This document shows, in pieces, positions 46,510 through 56,679 of a stretch of DNA of 64,000 nt. The DNA lies in contig MNCI01005975.1 in the NCBI GenBank assembly GCA_015680685.1, positions 152,515 through 216,514 of the forward strand. The letters are read 5' to 3'. The number at the start of each line of letters is the position of its first letter. Position 1 is the first letter of the stretch. The notes under the pieces are model-generated. The model saw nothing but the letters and a program-made list of their open reading frames with translations, was not told where the DNA came from and searched no databases. Source of the stretch: Gnetum montanum. Taxonomy: Eukaryota; Streptophyta; Gnetopsida; Gnetales; Gnetaceae. The position numbers and the translations under genes were made by a program.

Positions 46510-47235
46510 TCATTCAACATGAAGCTCTTGCGTTGTTAGATAAGTTAGGTACTCTACAGTCCATGGCTTCCCTATTGAATCTACAACCTTTACTGTTATG
46601 ATAAATAGACCCTCATTGGGAAACTGATCTAATAAAGTTTCCACTAGATTGTATGAATCCCATTTCAAACTTGATAAATGATTAGCTGCTACATTTTTTT
46701 CTCCTTTCTTATCAATCATCATGATGTTAAACTCTTGGAGAATAACAAGCCATCTTATCACTCTGGGACTAATAGCTAGTTTGTTCATAAGAAATCGGAT
46801 GGCACTATGATCAATGTGGACATAGAATTGGTAATTGAGAATGTAATGTCTAAACTTTTCAAGTGTGTACACCACAACCATCATCTCCTTTTCAGTTATA
46901 GTGTAATTTAATTATTCCTTGGCAATGCTCCTACTAGCAAAATGTATGCAATATGGTCTTTCGTAATCATCAAGTTGTGTTAGTACTACACTAAGTGCAT
47001 AGTTAGAAGCATCAGTCATGATATGAAAATGCCTTGAACAATCCAAAGCTTGAAGGATTACTGTCTCAACTAATTTTTGCTTTAGATCTTCAAATGTCTT
47101 TTCACATGACTTAGTCCACTCAAAGGGCACATCCTTCTTCGTGAGTTCTACAAGTGGTTTAGCTATCTTTGAAAAGTTTTCGATGAACCTCCTATAGTAT
47201 CTCATATGGCCTAAAAAGGATCTTATATCTTTCAT
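46510..47235 (-). pseudogene. pol: RNase H domain of element D
   Basis: Two open stretches separated by one TAA (about 46910): MKDIRSFLGHMRYYRRFIENF with PFEWTKSCEKTFEDLKQKL, then FHIMTDASNYALSVVLTQ (first Asp), TEKEMMVVVYTLEKFRHYIL (Glu), VHIDHSAIRFLMNK (Asp) and RVIRWLVILQEFNIMM with a final His/Asn block (NVAANHLSSL). All the acidic residues expected of a gypsy RNase H are present. This is the best copy here. It runs into the RNase H-integrase linker. Confidence 0.87.
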
Positions 47236-47950
47236 TATCTATGGTCATTGAGTGATATTTTAGATGAATTTGATATTTTTTGGATCTACCTCAATACCCT
47301 TCTAGGAGATTTTATGTCCCAGTACTATGCCTTCATAGACCATGAGATGGCTCTTCTACCAGTTGAGCTTCAAATTGGTTTCAACACATCTTTTAAGTAC
47401 CTACTCCAACCAGTCCAGTGCTTGTTTGAAATCTAGCTTGTACATGGAAAAATCATCATAAATACTTAAACACCATTGCCTATTTACTTCTAGAAGATAC
47501 TTAATACTAGTCTCTAGAAGGTGGCTGGTGCATTGCAGAGACCAAAGAACATCTATCTGTAAGCAAACATTCCCCATGGACTGGTGAATGTTTTTTTCTC
47601 CTAGTCTTCAAGTGCAATGTGGATCTAATTATATTCGCTATACCCATCTAGAAAACTATAATACTCATATCCTACAATTGTGTCTAGGACCTGATCAATA
47701 AATGGCAAAGGAAAGTGACCCTTGAATGTGGTAAAATTCAACATCAAGAAGTTAATGCATACACACCATTTTCCCTCCTTCTTTGGAACAATCACTAAAG
47801 AATTGACCCATTCACTATCTACAATAGGATAGATGAATCTTGCCTTTAGCAACTTCTCTAATTTTTTCTTGATTGCCTCCTTTAGTTTAGGATTGAGCCT
47901 TCATTGAGGTTGGAGTTTCAGTTTAACTTTAGGATCTATATGAATCTGGT
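47236..47950 (-). pseudogene. pol: Reverse transcriptase domain of element D
   Basis: An open piece at 47852-47625 reads ARFIYPIVDSEWVNSLVIVPK, GKWCVCINFLMLN, HFPLPFIDQVLDTIVGYEYYSFLDGYSEYN. Downstream MFFGLCNAPATF and RLVLSIF are clear, but the catalytic FMDD region is shifted by one base (VFM then DDF in the next frame), and stops follow. The plus-strand open frame at 47248-47436 is antisense to this domain. Confidence 0.82.
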
Positions 47951-48059
47951 GTTGAAAAATTCATGGATCAATTCTCGTGATCTCATTATAAGACCATGTG
48001 AATATTGTAGGTTATTTGTTAAGCACTTCCAGTAGTTTTCTTTTCTATTCTTTTTCTAG

Positions 48060-48470
48060 GCTAGTGTTGATAATCACTAACTTCTTGTTGTTCAAAAATG
48101 CATATTCCAATGTTGCCAATAGGGCTCAATTCTAGAGATTTTGGTTCTTTCATGTTTGGAATCTCTAGGTATTCCCAATTTGTTTCTTCTTCCTGATTGA
48201 TTTGAGGGTAGGAGTTTCCTTTCCTTAGATATTCTAACTTATCAATTTCTACAACATAAGTACTAACAATTTCTTCATTCAGCTCCATGTACTTGTTAGA
48301 TTGAGTTTCTTCACTTGTAATTAGCCACTAGGTGCCTTCTTGTTGGGTGGCTACTACATACAAACAATTTTGCACACATCTTGTTTCTACACATCTATTG
48401 CATGCCTTAATATCCTATCGTTTGATAGCCTAGATTCTTTGCATGCAATTGCACCCATTATCGTTGTATG
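48060..48470 (-). pseudogene. pol: Protease-RT linker of element D
   Basis: Minus strand: LDVENR-free acidic linker with LEYLRKGNSYPQINQEEETNWEYLEIPN, matching the YWRELEIPNNF and WGDLEIPKNF segments of B and C. It connects protease to RT. No catalytic role is apparent. Confidence 0.6.
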
Positions 48471-48479
48471 AGATATATG

Positions 48480-48880
48480 GGACTCTTTATCTTTGTACTA
48501 TTCTAGCTTCATCTTCCTTCAAAATTTCCAAGGACAACTCACAAATTCCAAGCTTAGCATCCACAGTGCTAAGCAAAGCTCTTCCCATGATAATTAGGAA
48601 TTCTCCCTTGTTTTTTCCCATGTGAATGACTAGAAAATTAGTAGGGTAGGACCAGCCATTGATGGTAGTAATTACATCATCCACCTATCCAAGTGGAACT
48701 ATGATTGACTAGTTCGCAAGCTCTAAGAGAATGTTACTTTTCTTTAGTGGTGGTAGGTTCTAGGCCTAATACATGTCTTGAGATATCAGGTTTACTTTGA
48801 ACCCAAAATCCAATAGAGCTTTGCATGGCTTTTGTTCTACTATTTGGAGATAAACTAAGGAACTTCTTGGATCAGTTCTC
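48480..48880 (-). pseudogene. pol: Aspartic protease domain of element D
   Basis: Minus strand: TDPRSSLVYLQIVEQKPCKALLDFGFKVNLIS (split here only for reading: KPCKALLDFGFKV is the active-site box), then NLPPLKKSNILLELAN and an open part, VDDVITTINGWSYPTNFLVI and EFLIIMGRALLSTVDAKLGI. The catalytic triplet is D-F-G, so Ser or Thr is replaced by Phe while Gly is kept, a different change from the D-S-S of C and G. Stops are present in the first half. Confidence 0.8.
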
Positions 48881-48899
48881 TTCTATGAAATACCATAAT

Positions 48900-51467
48900 C
48901 CAATGAGTTATTATCTAAGTAAGCATGGAAATTGTGACATTTGAACTTGATGAAGTTAGAAGCTTGCTACATTAAAAAGGACTTGATGTAGATGGAGTGG
49001 AAGTGGATGTGTTCCTCATCAATTGAATCTTTTTTGGACTCGTTTTGAAGAATGATTGTTTCCTAGATTGAGATTTATAGGTAACCATCTCCTTATGCAT
49101 ATTAACTACCCTAGTAGCATTCTTTTGCTGTGGTTGTGACAGTAAATCCCCTAATATAATAGGAGGTGGCACTAGTGATAGAGGATTTAGGTGCTAATTA
49201 GAATGACTAGTATTGGTGGATACAAATATGGGTTTGGATCTGTCCTTGGATGCATTGATCTATGGTATTCTACTAGATAGTACTATGAGGTTTGAATAGC
49301 TAAATTACTAGGTGATATTAGACATTGGATAAAATATCCATATGGATCTAGCTATCTGTATGGAAATCATTGGCATGGTGGTGGCATAGCCCATGTTTGA
49401 GGCTATTTCCACTACTAATAATAGTGCTCCTATGGCTGCAAGAAAGCTCCACTAGGAAAAGACATTGGTTGGAGGTCCTGTCGGTAGTTACCTTGAGGAT
49501 AAAGTAACTATTTGGGCATCTATTTTTTAACAAATTTGGGATTGAGTATGTGTGCCTTTGTCTCTTATAAATGTGTCATGATGAGACAACATCCCTTGGG
49601 ATGTTCGTACTAACACACAGTGCAACCTTCCTCATCTATGGAGATGGTGTCGAAGCACTTAGCCACTAAGAAACTTTTCCTTTTCATCCAAACTATTTCT
49701 TCTTCCTCTTATCTTTTCCTTTCTCAATGGCTTGCTAAATTCCTTCCTCCACAATCTTCAATGTAGTTAAAAATTTTTCATCAATGGAATCCCACATTTT
49801 CTATACTTTGGTTGCGATGTCATTTATAGATTTTTGGAACAACAAAGTCTTTGTTTGAATGGCCTGACCCAAGGTTTCCTTGCCTTGTGTATCATAGACT
49901 CATGCATCTCTTTTTTGAATTGATAAATCTTTGTTATACTCTTCAACCAATTCCCTCTTTCTTAGCTCACCTTCCTCCTTTGCCATTTGGTCGAATAGCC
50001 TTTGGTTGTCATTGACAATCATTTCTAATGACCTACCTTAGGTGTAAACCCTAAGAGTCTCTCTATTTTTGCTCCATGGCCCAACTACAATGTGCTTGAG
50101 CTTTTTCCTTGGTGAAAATCCATGGCCTAGGCATTTGTGCAATAGTAAATAGTATCTATCCATTGCCACATCAAGGATCTTATGAGTTTCTTTCTTCCAT
50201 CCCTGGATTTTTTTTCTTAAGTTTGACACTCATGAATAAGTTTAATATTTATCATTAAAGAGTTCAACCATGGTACTCCAATGTTTGATTGATTCATGTT
50301 CTAGTGACCTATACTAGCTCTTAGCCTCCTTCACAAGTATTCTAAGAAATAGCTTTACCTTTTGCCAATCAGTTTTGATGTTTTGTAGGATGCAAGCATC
50401 ATGGAAAGCTTAAGGTGATGTTGTGGATCAGAATTATAGCCACCTTTAAATCTTGGCATGTTGTTCATGTCTAGCCATTTAATTTGGCTACCCCTCACAT
50501 GCATGGTTGGGATGTGAATAGCTTCCTAGATGTTGATCATGCTATGAGTTTCCATTATGGGTTTAACGTCTCAATCATGTTCATGCACTCAATTATAATA
50601 ATACCCCCTTCTATGCTCATCCCTTTCACTATTTCTATGATCCCTTCATCTACGCTACTTATATTATTCATCTCCCAAACCAAAATGTCCCAAACAATGG
50701 TCATGATGGTCATGGCAGTTATGAGGTCTTCTTTCTTCCTTGTCATGATCCTTGTACTTTCACCTCCTTCCATTAGAGTCTTCTGACAATCATGAGGATG
50801 TAGATGAGGCAATAGGAGAACGGTGCAGAATTCTCCTCTTGCGATGACTTTGATGTTCATCTCTATGAGATCTAGTAGGAACTCTTGGCCTTGAGTCTTG
50901 CTTGTACCTTGATTCTTTCACCTTCTACCTAAGCTTCTCTACTAGTTTAGAGTGTGATTTATTCTTAATAGGTTCATCTAGTCAAATGATAGGCATTTGT
51001 GAGAGGAACTCATGATTATGATGGAGTTGTTCAACAATGAACGTATCTCCATCAAGCTCATCCAAGATAATAGTAAAATTGATTATCTTTCCATTGTCTT
51101 ATTCATGTATTGATTCCATGGCTTGGTCTTTCCTTAACTACTCATTAGTAGGTTCATATGTATGATTCATGTATTTGGTTTCATGATACCCTCCAATTTC
51201 TTCACTTAGTTTCATCCCCTTGAGAGTAGTTTGGAGCATAAGGGGTGCTAAACGTTTTGGTGGTAGAAAATTGTTCCCTTGTAGATCTCTTCACTTAAGT
51301 TGCCCATCCTAATGAAAGATGAATGTGCAATCAGGATAGTAAAGATCACAATGAGTGTATGAGATTCTTGTCTGCATCGACACACTCTAGTCTTCTTCTT
51401 CTTCAATTCTGTTACTGCTTCTCCTAAATTCCTTGGCACATGATGTGATATTCTTGTTTGAAGCCAT
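48900..51467 (-). pseudogene. gag: gag of element D
   Basis: ATG at 51467 on the minus strand opens MASNKNITSCAKEFRRSSNR. An N-terminal block YPDCTFIFH with DLQGNNFLPPKRL matches the extension in B, C and G. A His/Asp/Arg-rich linker (about 50900-50600; HDKEERRPHNCHDHHDH) leads to the Retrotrans_gag domain (WLDMNNMPRFKGGYNSDPQHH near 50450; SNLRKKIQGWKKETHKILDV near 50200). The knuckle is coded at 49586-49624 as C-T-V-C, a stop, then YEHPKGCC. The tail with SQPQQKNATRVVNMHKEM precedes protease. Stops and shifts are frequent. Confidence 0.8.
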
Positions 51468-51581
51468 GTTATATTTTTTAGATTTTTTTTAAATGTTCTT
51501 TTCTTAGGGTTATGAAATTTAACTTTGTGTTTTAGGTACAACAAACTTTGATAAATCAATTACTACGCATACATTGACTTG

Positions 51582-51599
51582 TCCCCAATAATGGTGTCA
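51582..51599 (-). promoter_or_regulatory. Primer binding site of element D, tRNA-Asp type
   Basis: On the minus strand TGACACCATTATTGGGGA starts two bases after the LTR end and matches the tRNA-Asp complement apart from transitions. Confidence 0.8.
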
Positions 51600-51600
51600 A

Positions 51601-52488
51601 TGATGAGTAGTGGAGTAATCCAACACCCAACCATACAAGTTACAAGTGTTCACATGTAGCCTGATCATAATCTATGGATGAGGTAATGTGATTATACTAG
51701 TAATTGATTTAATTTGATGATCATTGTCTTCCCGCATGAGCTAGTAAAATCTATGTGTATAGTTTAACTAATAGTGAGATGTATGATAATTGATGTTATG
51801 TAGGCCATCTTACTCCTAGTAAACATAAGGTAAATGGAAGTGGTTCCTAGGTCTAAGGAAAATGGTAAATGAATCTAGTCTATCCTAGGTGATGGATATT
51901 CATTCCTGATTCTCTGCACATGTCTTGAACTTATGTAATTATTACTAGGATTACCAAGGACTTTGCTACTAGGCAAACTAAGCAATAATACTACTGGGTT
52001 ATCAAATGATCATACTTTATGCTCAGAATCAATCATATCCATTCCTCTTAATAACAACAAAAGTAAAATTCATAGAAAAATAAATAGTAATTAAAAAATA
52101 GTAATTAGTTGGCTAAGTGAAAATAGTAAACATTATTCTAATTAAATAGTAAAGAAACTAAGTGGATGCTACAATGGTAAAAAGTAATCTAGATCTTTAT
52201 TTTTGTTCACACTTGTGTTCAAGTATAAGATGCTCAAATAAAGACTATGTACAATCACTCAACACCACACTACGAGCATATACTCTATTGCTAAACTACA
52301 AAAATAAGCTCCAAGAGTTTGGTAAGGTTAAAATAAAATTGTTCATTGATTATGCACCTAAGTGTCGAATTTATAGGCAAGCATGTGTGGTACAATATCA
52401 TATATCCAATGTCGCATCATAGGCTTTGATATCGGATATGTGATATTGTGGCTCTGATATCGTAGCTAGTCAAAAACACCATTTATCA
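51601..52488 (-). mobile_element. 5' LTR of element D
   Basis: 888 bp, TGATGAGTAG on the left and TTTATCA on the right; co-linear with the LTR at 20677-21565. GATATC words occur near 52457 and in variants around 52420-52450. The TATA region is at about 52370. Confidence 0.9.
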
Positions 52489-52530
52489 TTGGAGTTACCA
52501 AGCCAAGACTTGTACCACTAGGCTAACACA
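52489..52530 (-). mobile_element. tRNA-derived SINE, 5' half (other part at 20585-20676)
   Basis: The minus strand reads TTAGCCTAGTGGTA (52513-52526), a match to the pol III A box (TRGCNNAGTGG), then AAGTCTTGGCTTGGTAACTC up to the edge of element D. Joined to 20676 it gives a normal A-box to B-box spacing. Confidence 0.65.
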
Positions 52531-52854
52531 TCATTGTTACCTATTAGTTTTTTATCATTTAATTGATAATGGTAGTAACTTAGAAAGCTAGAATAAATGG
52601 TATGATACAAGCTCCCTAGAGTGACAATTAACTTCCAAGGAAGGCATTTTCTCATGCATGTGTTACTTATCGGGAGCAAAACACTAGTTGTGAATGTGCA
52701 AAGAAACAACACCTACTAGTAGAGTTACCTAGAGGTAGGAGATACTCTATCAATGTTATAGAAGTAATTAATATTGGGATTTTTTTTCTTACATCCACCA
52801 TGAACTCTTGGATCTATGGGACCAATTTCAAAAATACTTTTTTATAATAATGAG
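52531..52854. other. Spacer, no gene seen
   Basis: AT-rich sequence between two SINE copies; no coding or structural signal recognised. Confidence 0.4.
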
Positions 52855-52987
52855 GTATTAGCCTAGGGGTAAGACTCTTAATTTGAAAGCTCTAAGTCAT
52901 GAGTTCAATTTTAGTGGGTAATACTAAGTTATAAAGTTTTGATTAAACTATATTACAATTCTTTTGGAGTTCCAACACCCTCCCTCC
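52855..52987 (+). mobile_element. tRNA-derived SINE copy
   Basis: A box TTAGCCTAGGGGTAAG (52859-52873), a B-box-like GAGTTCAATT (52901-52910), then GTAATACTAAGTTATAAA and a tail GGAGTTCCAACACCC. Structure and tail match the SINE interrupted by element D. Confidence 0.65.
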
Positions 52988-53095
52988 TAAGAATTCCTTT
53001 TATGGAATTTTTATTATAACTTAATGTTTCTTAGTGGAATCAAACCTATAACCTAGGATTACCAAACTAAAGACTTATACCACTAAACTAAAAAA
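52985..53095 (-). mobile_element. tRNA-derived SINE copy, inverted relative to its neighbour
   Basis: On the minus strand, TAGTTTAGTGGTA (A box, 53078-53090), GGTTTGATTCC (B box, 53036-53046), AACATTAAGTTATAA, then a short tail meeting the tail of the copy at 52855-52987. The two copies are tail to tail. Confidence 0.65.
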
Positions 53096-53734
53096 ATTAA
53101 AAAATAACAAATCAAAGAATGAGATTTGTGGCTGACATATGTTTGGAAAATGGGTACCCAGTTGAAATAACGTTGAGCTCTTCCTCTAGAAAAAGAGAAG
53201 ATAATCTCGTGTATAACATACAAAGCTAAAGAAACAAACCTAAAATGTGCCTTGTGCTTCTCCTCTCTCTAATGGACATGGAAAAATATGCTTCTAATCT
53301 AATCCTTCTACTCCAAATACTAGTAGTTAAGCATCTTTTTCCCATCCTTTTTTTCCATCCTTTTTAGAAAGTAGCAAACAATATTTCTTCCCATGCTTTT
53401 TAAAACTATTTTGTGGTGGTCAAAGTCTATTTAATTAGAAAAGACAATTCAATTAGAATGAGTGTGCCAAATTTCCAAAGGAGAGAGAACATTTCCAAGC
53501 AACCAAAAATCACAACAAAATACTATTAATGTGAATGCCTAGGCTATCATGAAATAATGTAACTAAAATTGAAACACGAGTACCCCATAATGATTCTTGT
53601 AGTTCTGTAAATTTAACATCTACAAAATTCATTATTTGTATTTGTAAATGCATGATGATATCATGATAGAAAAATGCATGCATAATATTTTCTCATAACA
53701 TATTTGCAAAGAAAAAATCATGGAAAGCATTCAT
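53096..53734. other. Spacer, no gene seen
   Basis: AT-rich noncoding sequence; nothing recognised. Confidence 0.4.
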
Positions 53735-54651
53735 CGGTTCATTTCTCCCTGATGGAAATATAAATAGCAATATTGATCATGCTCCTTATTGCTAGAAGAG
53801 ATTCATCATAATCATCTAATTCATCATGGTCCTTGTTATGACCATGACCTCTTCTGTGTGATTTTTGATGCCTTCTATCATGTCTATGTCCTTGTTCTAT
53901 ATCTTTAACATGATCACCTCCTTTGTCTTTGTTCATGTTTTAATCTCTTTTGTTGTCTCCATCAAATCATTTTTCATCACCTCTTCATTTGCATCTACGC
54001 TCATCCTCGTCAAAGCTTGAAAATGAGGATGATGAAGAACTTGGAGAGCAATGTCAACTTACTCTCTTGTCATGACCCCTTCAATTATCTTTTAGTGGCC
54101 TAGAGGTCCTCCATACATCAGGTCCTATTCTTGACTTTCCTTGGTTACTTACCAAGGTTGAGCATAGCCACGAGTTAGCTATATTGCCTACATTAAAGAT
54201 GGTAGGATTCTAGCATTATGATCTCTATGAATGATAATTAATATATTCCTTTTCAAACAATGAGGTTAATGAGATGGTAGCACATTTTCCCTTGGTTGCT
54301 TCATTATGTGTATCCATGAAACAATTTTTGCGGAGTTGGGCCTCAATAGGTTGATAAGGCCTAGAGATTTCATCAGCTATCCTATAGTCAATTACAACAG
54401 TTTTTAGTCCAACTCTCATTAATGTTGCTATTAGCATTGATGGAATTGCACAATTAGGTGGCAACACAATGTTGCCTTTTAGGTCTCTCCATCTTATTTG
54501 CTCAATCTAATGAAGAACAAAAGCAAACTCCAAATGTTAGTAGAGGACTCTAACTTAATAGGATACATCATCTTTGCTCTAATCGATTATGTTAGTTCCC
54601 CTTATAAAATTGTCAACAAATGGAAGATCGTTCTTGTGAGAAGCAAACATT
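53735..54651 (-). pseudogene. gag: gag N-terminal fragment of element H
   Basis: ATG at 54651 on the minus strand (MFASHKNDLPFVDNF). After stops the N-terminal extension continues: LEFAFVLH, then RWRDLKGNIVLPPNCAIPSML (compare GNIVLPLDRAIPNML in G) and VIDYRIADEISRPYQPI. A His/Arg/Asp-rich linker follows at 53936-53739 (GHRHDRRHQKSHRRGHGHNK) and ends with YDESLLAIRSM, which matches HDEPILAI in G. The gag domain proper and everything after it are missing. It belongs to the same family but a separate insertion. Confidence 0.75.
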
Positions 54652-54664
54652 TTCTTAGTAAGTG

Positions 54665-55150
54665 TGTAATTTAATAAAATATTAATATTTACCAAATGAC
54701 ACATCTATGCTCAAAACCAATCGTACTTATTCTACCACATTCTAATGTGCATGGAAATAGATATTATTCTAGGTACAAGAAAAAGTAAACATTAAGCTAA
54801 TTACATAAAAAAAAAAGGGACATATGAAATAAAATCTATGTCAATTCAAAGTGCTACAATTGAGTGAAACAATCTTGATCTTTATTATTGTTCATGCAAT
54901 GTATTTAGGTACAATGCACTTAAATAAGGACTCCTTACAATCACTTCACACCACAATACGAACACTTGTTGACTCTTTTCTAATTTCTACATACTTGAAC
55001 TAACAAAGTCCTCCTAGAATTAATGCTACATATGCTATACATGCAAGAGGTATACTTGTATTTATAGGCATTTATGGTTTTTGCGTCAACCTTGGCTATG
55101 TCAACAGAAAGACTACTTGTTAGCAATGTCTATCTTTGAGAATGACAAGT
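54665..55150 (-). mobile_element. Partial LTR of element H
   Basis: Minus-strand LTR sequence co-linear with the middle of the D LTR: AATAAAGATCAAG in R, the TATA box (minus TATAAATA) at 55059-55066, and a U3 with GACATAGCCAAGGTTGACG, the GCC/CAT repeat type. The U5 end and the PBS are deleted, so gag abuts R within about 15 bp. Confidence 0.65.
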
Positions 55151-55284
55151 ATTTTTGAGGTAAAATTACCCATTTCTAGAAAATGTCTGACAGATTCACA
55201 CACTACATGGTGGTCTCACTTATATTAGAATAGAAAAAATTTCAAGTTTTTGATATATTTTATATGATTCTTAAAAGCATCATC

Positions 55285-55643
55285 AAGAAAGTGGTCCAAG
55301 GTTGATAATTCTAGCTATAACAACTTGGGCAAGTATTCTTGAATGTCATCTAAATTTTAATTAATTTAAAAAAGGATAAGTGAGAAAAACATGTTCTTAA
55401 TTTGTGTTTATCTCTTGGAAGATTAATTGAATGTGTTTTCTCAATCAAAAAGTAGTGAGACCCCTTCTTGATTATTCTTGAAAATGTCATAAGTGGTCTA
55501 ATATTGATAATTCTAGCTCAAGCAACTTGACGAAGTATTTTGCTTGAATGTCATATCTAAGTCTTGATTGATTAAAAAAAGAACAATTGAGAAGGCAATT
55601 ATAAGTGATTGTTTTGTTTCAAGTCAAAAGTAGTGATACTCCA
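55285..55643. repeat. Diverged direct duplication of about 180-200 bp
   Basis: GATAATTCTAGCT...CAACTTG...AAGTATT...TTGAATGTCAT at about 55303 recurs at about 55507, and AAAAAGTAGTGAGACCCC at 55446 recurs as AAAAGTAGTGATACTCC at 55626. Noncoding. 55150-55285 holds nothing recognisable. Confidence 0.5.
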
Positions 55644-55712
55644 TAGGAATTGAATGCATAATTTGGCATTTCGAAATAAAAAATCTTATCACTAGGCTAA
55701 CACCTCATTTTT
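55640..55712 (-). mobile_element. tRNA-derived SINE copy, 5' part
   Basis: The minus strand reads TTAGCCTAGTGATA (55687-55700, A box) and GCATTCAATTCC (about 55646-55657, B box). It is truncated soon after the B box. Confidence 0.55.
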
Positions 55713-56105
55713 TTTCTAATTATAGATATTTTTGAATGAATTCTATCTAATCTCTCTTCTAAGGTCCTTTGGGTTCAAAATTTCTTTCATATTTCATTTT
55801 TGAAATCACTCTTCACCCTATGTTGAAACCACCCAATAAATGTAACTGTGATAAGCATCATTCGGTAAAATTTTAGTAATACACCATATTATCCGTGTGT
55901 GAGAATGCTGAAGAAATGTGCATAGGCTTAGTGCTTCTATTAAAATCAACAATCTTCGTAGCTGAGTAATGGTCTCGTGGTTGAATATTCAAAATTTGAA
56001 GGTGAAAATAATAGAACCCTATTATTGAACACTTTATGGTATTCCCAAGCTTAACTTGAAATTAAGTTTTGGCTTCCGTTATTTCTCATCATCATCATCG
56101 TTATG

Positions 56106-56610
56106 TTAGCTTGCAAAAGAGACAACCACGGGGCTGCGCACGGAGTGAGCGCCGTCGGACCAGACAAGGGCGCCGAACACCGTCTCGTTGGACGCAGAAG
56201 CCGCCGTCGTAGAGGGTCGTGTGGAGGTCGTAGAGGGTCTCTTCCAGCAGCGATATGACTCCCGGTTTGGCCTCCATCTGCTTCGCCTCGGCAGCCGTGA
56301 GCTCCGAAGCAAAGCCGTGGAAGGCAAACTTGTATTGGAAGGAGATTTTGGAGGGATGGCAGACGAGCAAGGCGTGCCAGTCATTTACCGTGGAGTAGAC
56401 GCTGGGGTGCTTCGTCGGCTCCGTATTGACAATGTACGTGGAGGTGGTCAATTGCTGCTGAGATTGAGCCAGTTGCAATTGCAATATCAAAATCAAATGC
56501 GTTAACAGGAGAAGAAGACGAAGATGAAAATTCATGGCTGATTTTGAGAATAATAAGCTAATTCCAATTCCAGTTGCAGTTTTAGTTTTGGCCATGATTC
56601 TGCGCTGCAT
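56106..56610 (-). pseudogene. Subtilisin-like protease gene remnant, catalytic domain deleted
   Basis: Plant subtilases are secreted Ser proteases with signal peptide, I9 propeptide, catalytic domain and a fibronectin-III-like end. On the minus strand, Met at 56535 begins a signal peptide (MNFHLRLLLLLTHLILILQ); two in-frame Mets lie upstream (56595, 56610). The propeptide follows: TYIVNTEP, HPSVYSTVNDWHALL, FAFHGFASELTAAEAKQME, PGVISLLEETLYDLHTT. Where the catalytic domain should start, the sequence jumps to the last residues of a subtilase, NETVFGALVWSDGAHSVRSP and VVVSFAS-stop, but in another frame. Asp, His, Asn and Ser of the active site are all missing. A 13-bp direct repeat GTCGTAGAGGGTC (56206-56218 and 56227-56239) marks the joint. 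The remnant is GC-rich and has almost none of the decay seen in the elements around it, so the deletion may be recent. Confidence 0.85.
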
Positions 56611-56619
56611 TGCTTAGTC

Positions 56620-56677
56620 TTGGTGTACTTTATATATACGTAAAACTCTTGGTGTACTTTATATATACGTAAAACTC
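56620..56677 (-). promoter_or_regulatory. Duplicated TATA-box segment upstream of the subtilase remnant
   Basis: Two identical 29-bp units (56620-56648 and 56649-56677), each with a minus-strand TATATAAA (56629-56636 and 56658-56665). The proximal box is close to the first ATG, so transcription from it would start near 56600 and favour the Met at 56535. Confidence 0.6.
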
Positions 56678-56679
56678 AG

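Larger units (their letters stand above)
20677..52488 (-). mobile_element. Element D, Ty3/gypsy retrotransposon carrying nested element C
   Basis: Read right to left: 5' LTR (51601-52488), PBS, gag, protease, RT, RNase H, integrase, a noncoding block, the third ORF, then the 3' LTR (20677-21565). The third ORF is split by element C between 21973 and 40826. Without C the element is about 12.95 kb. LTR lengths are 889 and 888 bp. Flanks are CCTGG on the left and TTGGA on the right; a 4-base CTGG/TTGG duplication is plausible and the two sides rejoin one SINE, which supports the borders independently. It is the longest copy with all coding domains recognisable. Confidence 0.9.

Noticed and set aside
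52489-52530. tRNA gene on the minus strand
   Set aside because: A and B boxes are present once the halves are joined, but no cloverleaf or anticodon arm forms and a SINE tail follows.
54225-54467. Possible host gene on the minus strand
   Set aside because: Its sequence aligns with the N-terminal extension of gag (GNIVLPLDRAIPNML in G).
56188-56505. 105-codon open frame on the plus strand
   Set aside because: Antisense to the subtilase remnant; the GC-rich minus-strand coding sequence leaves the opposite frame open.
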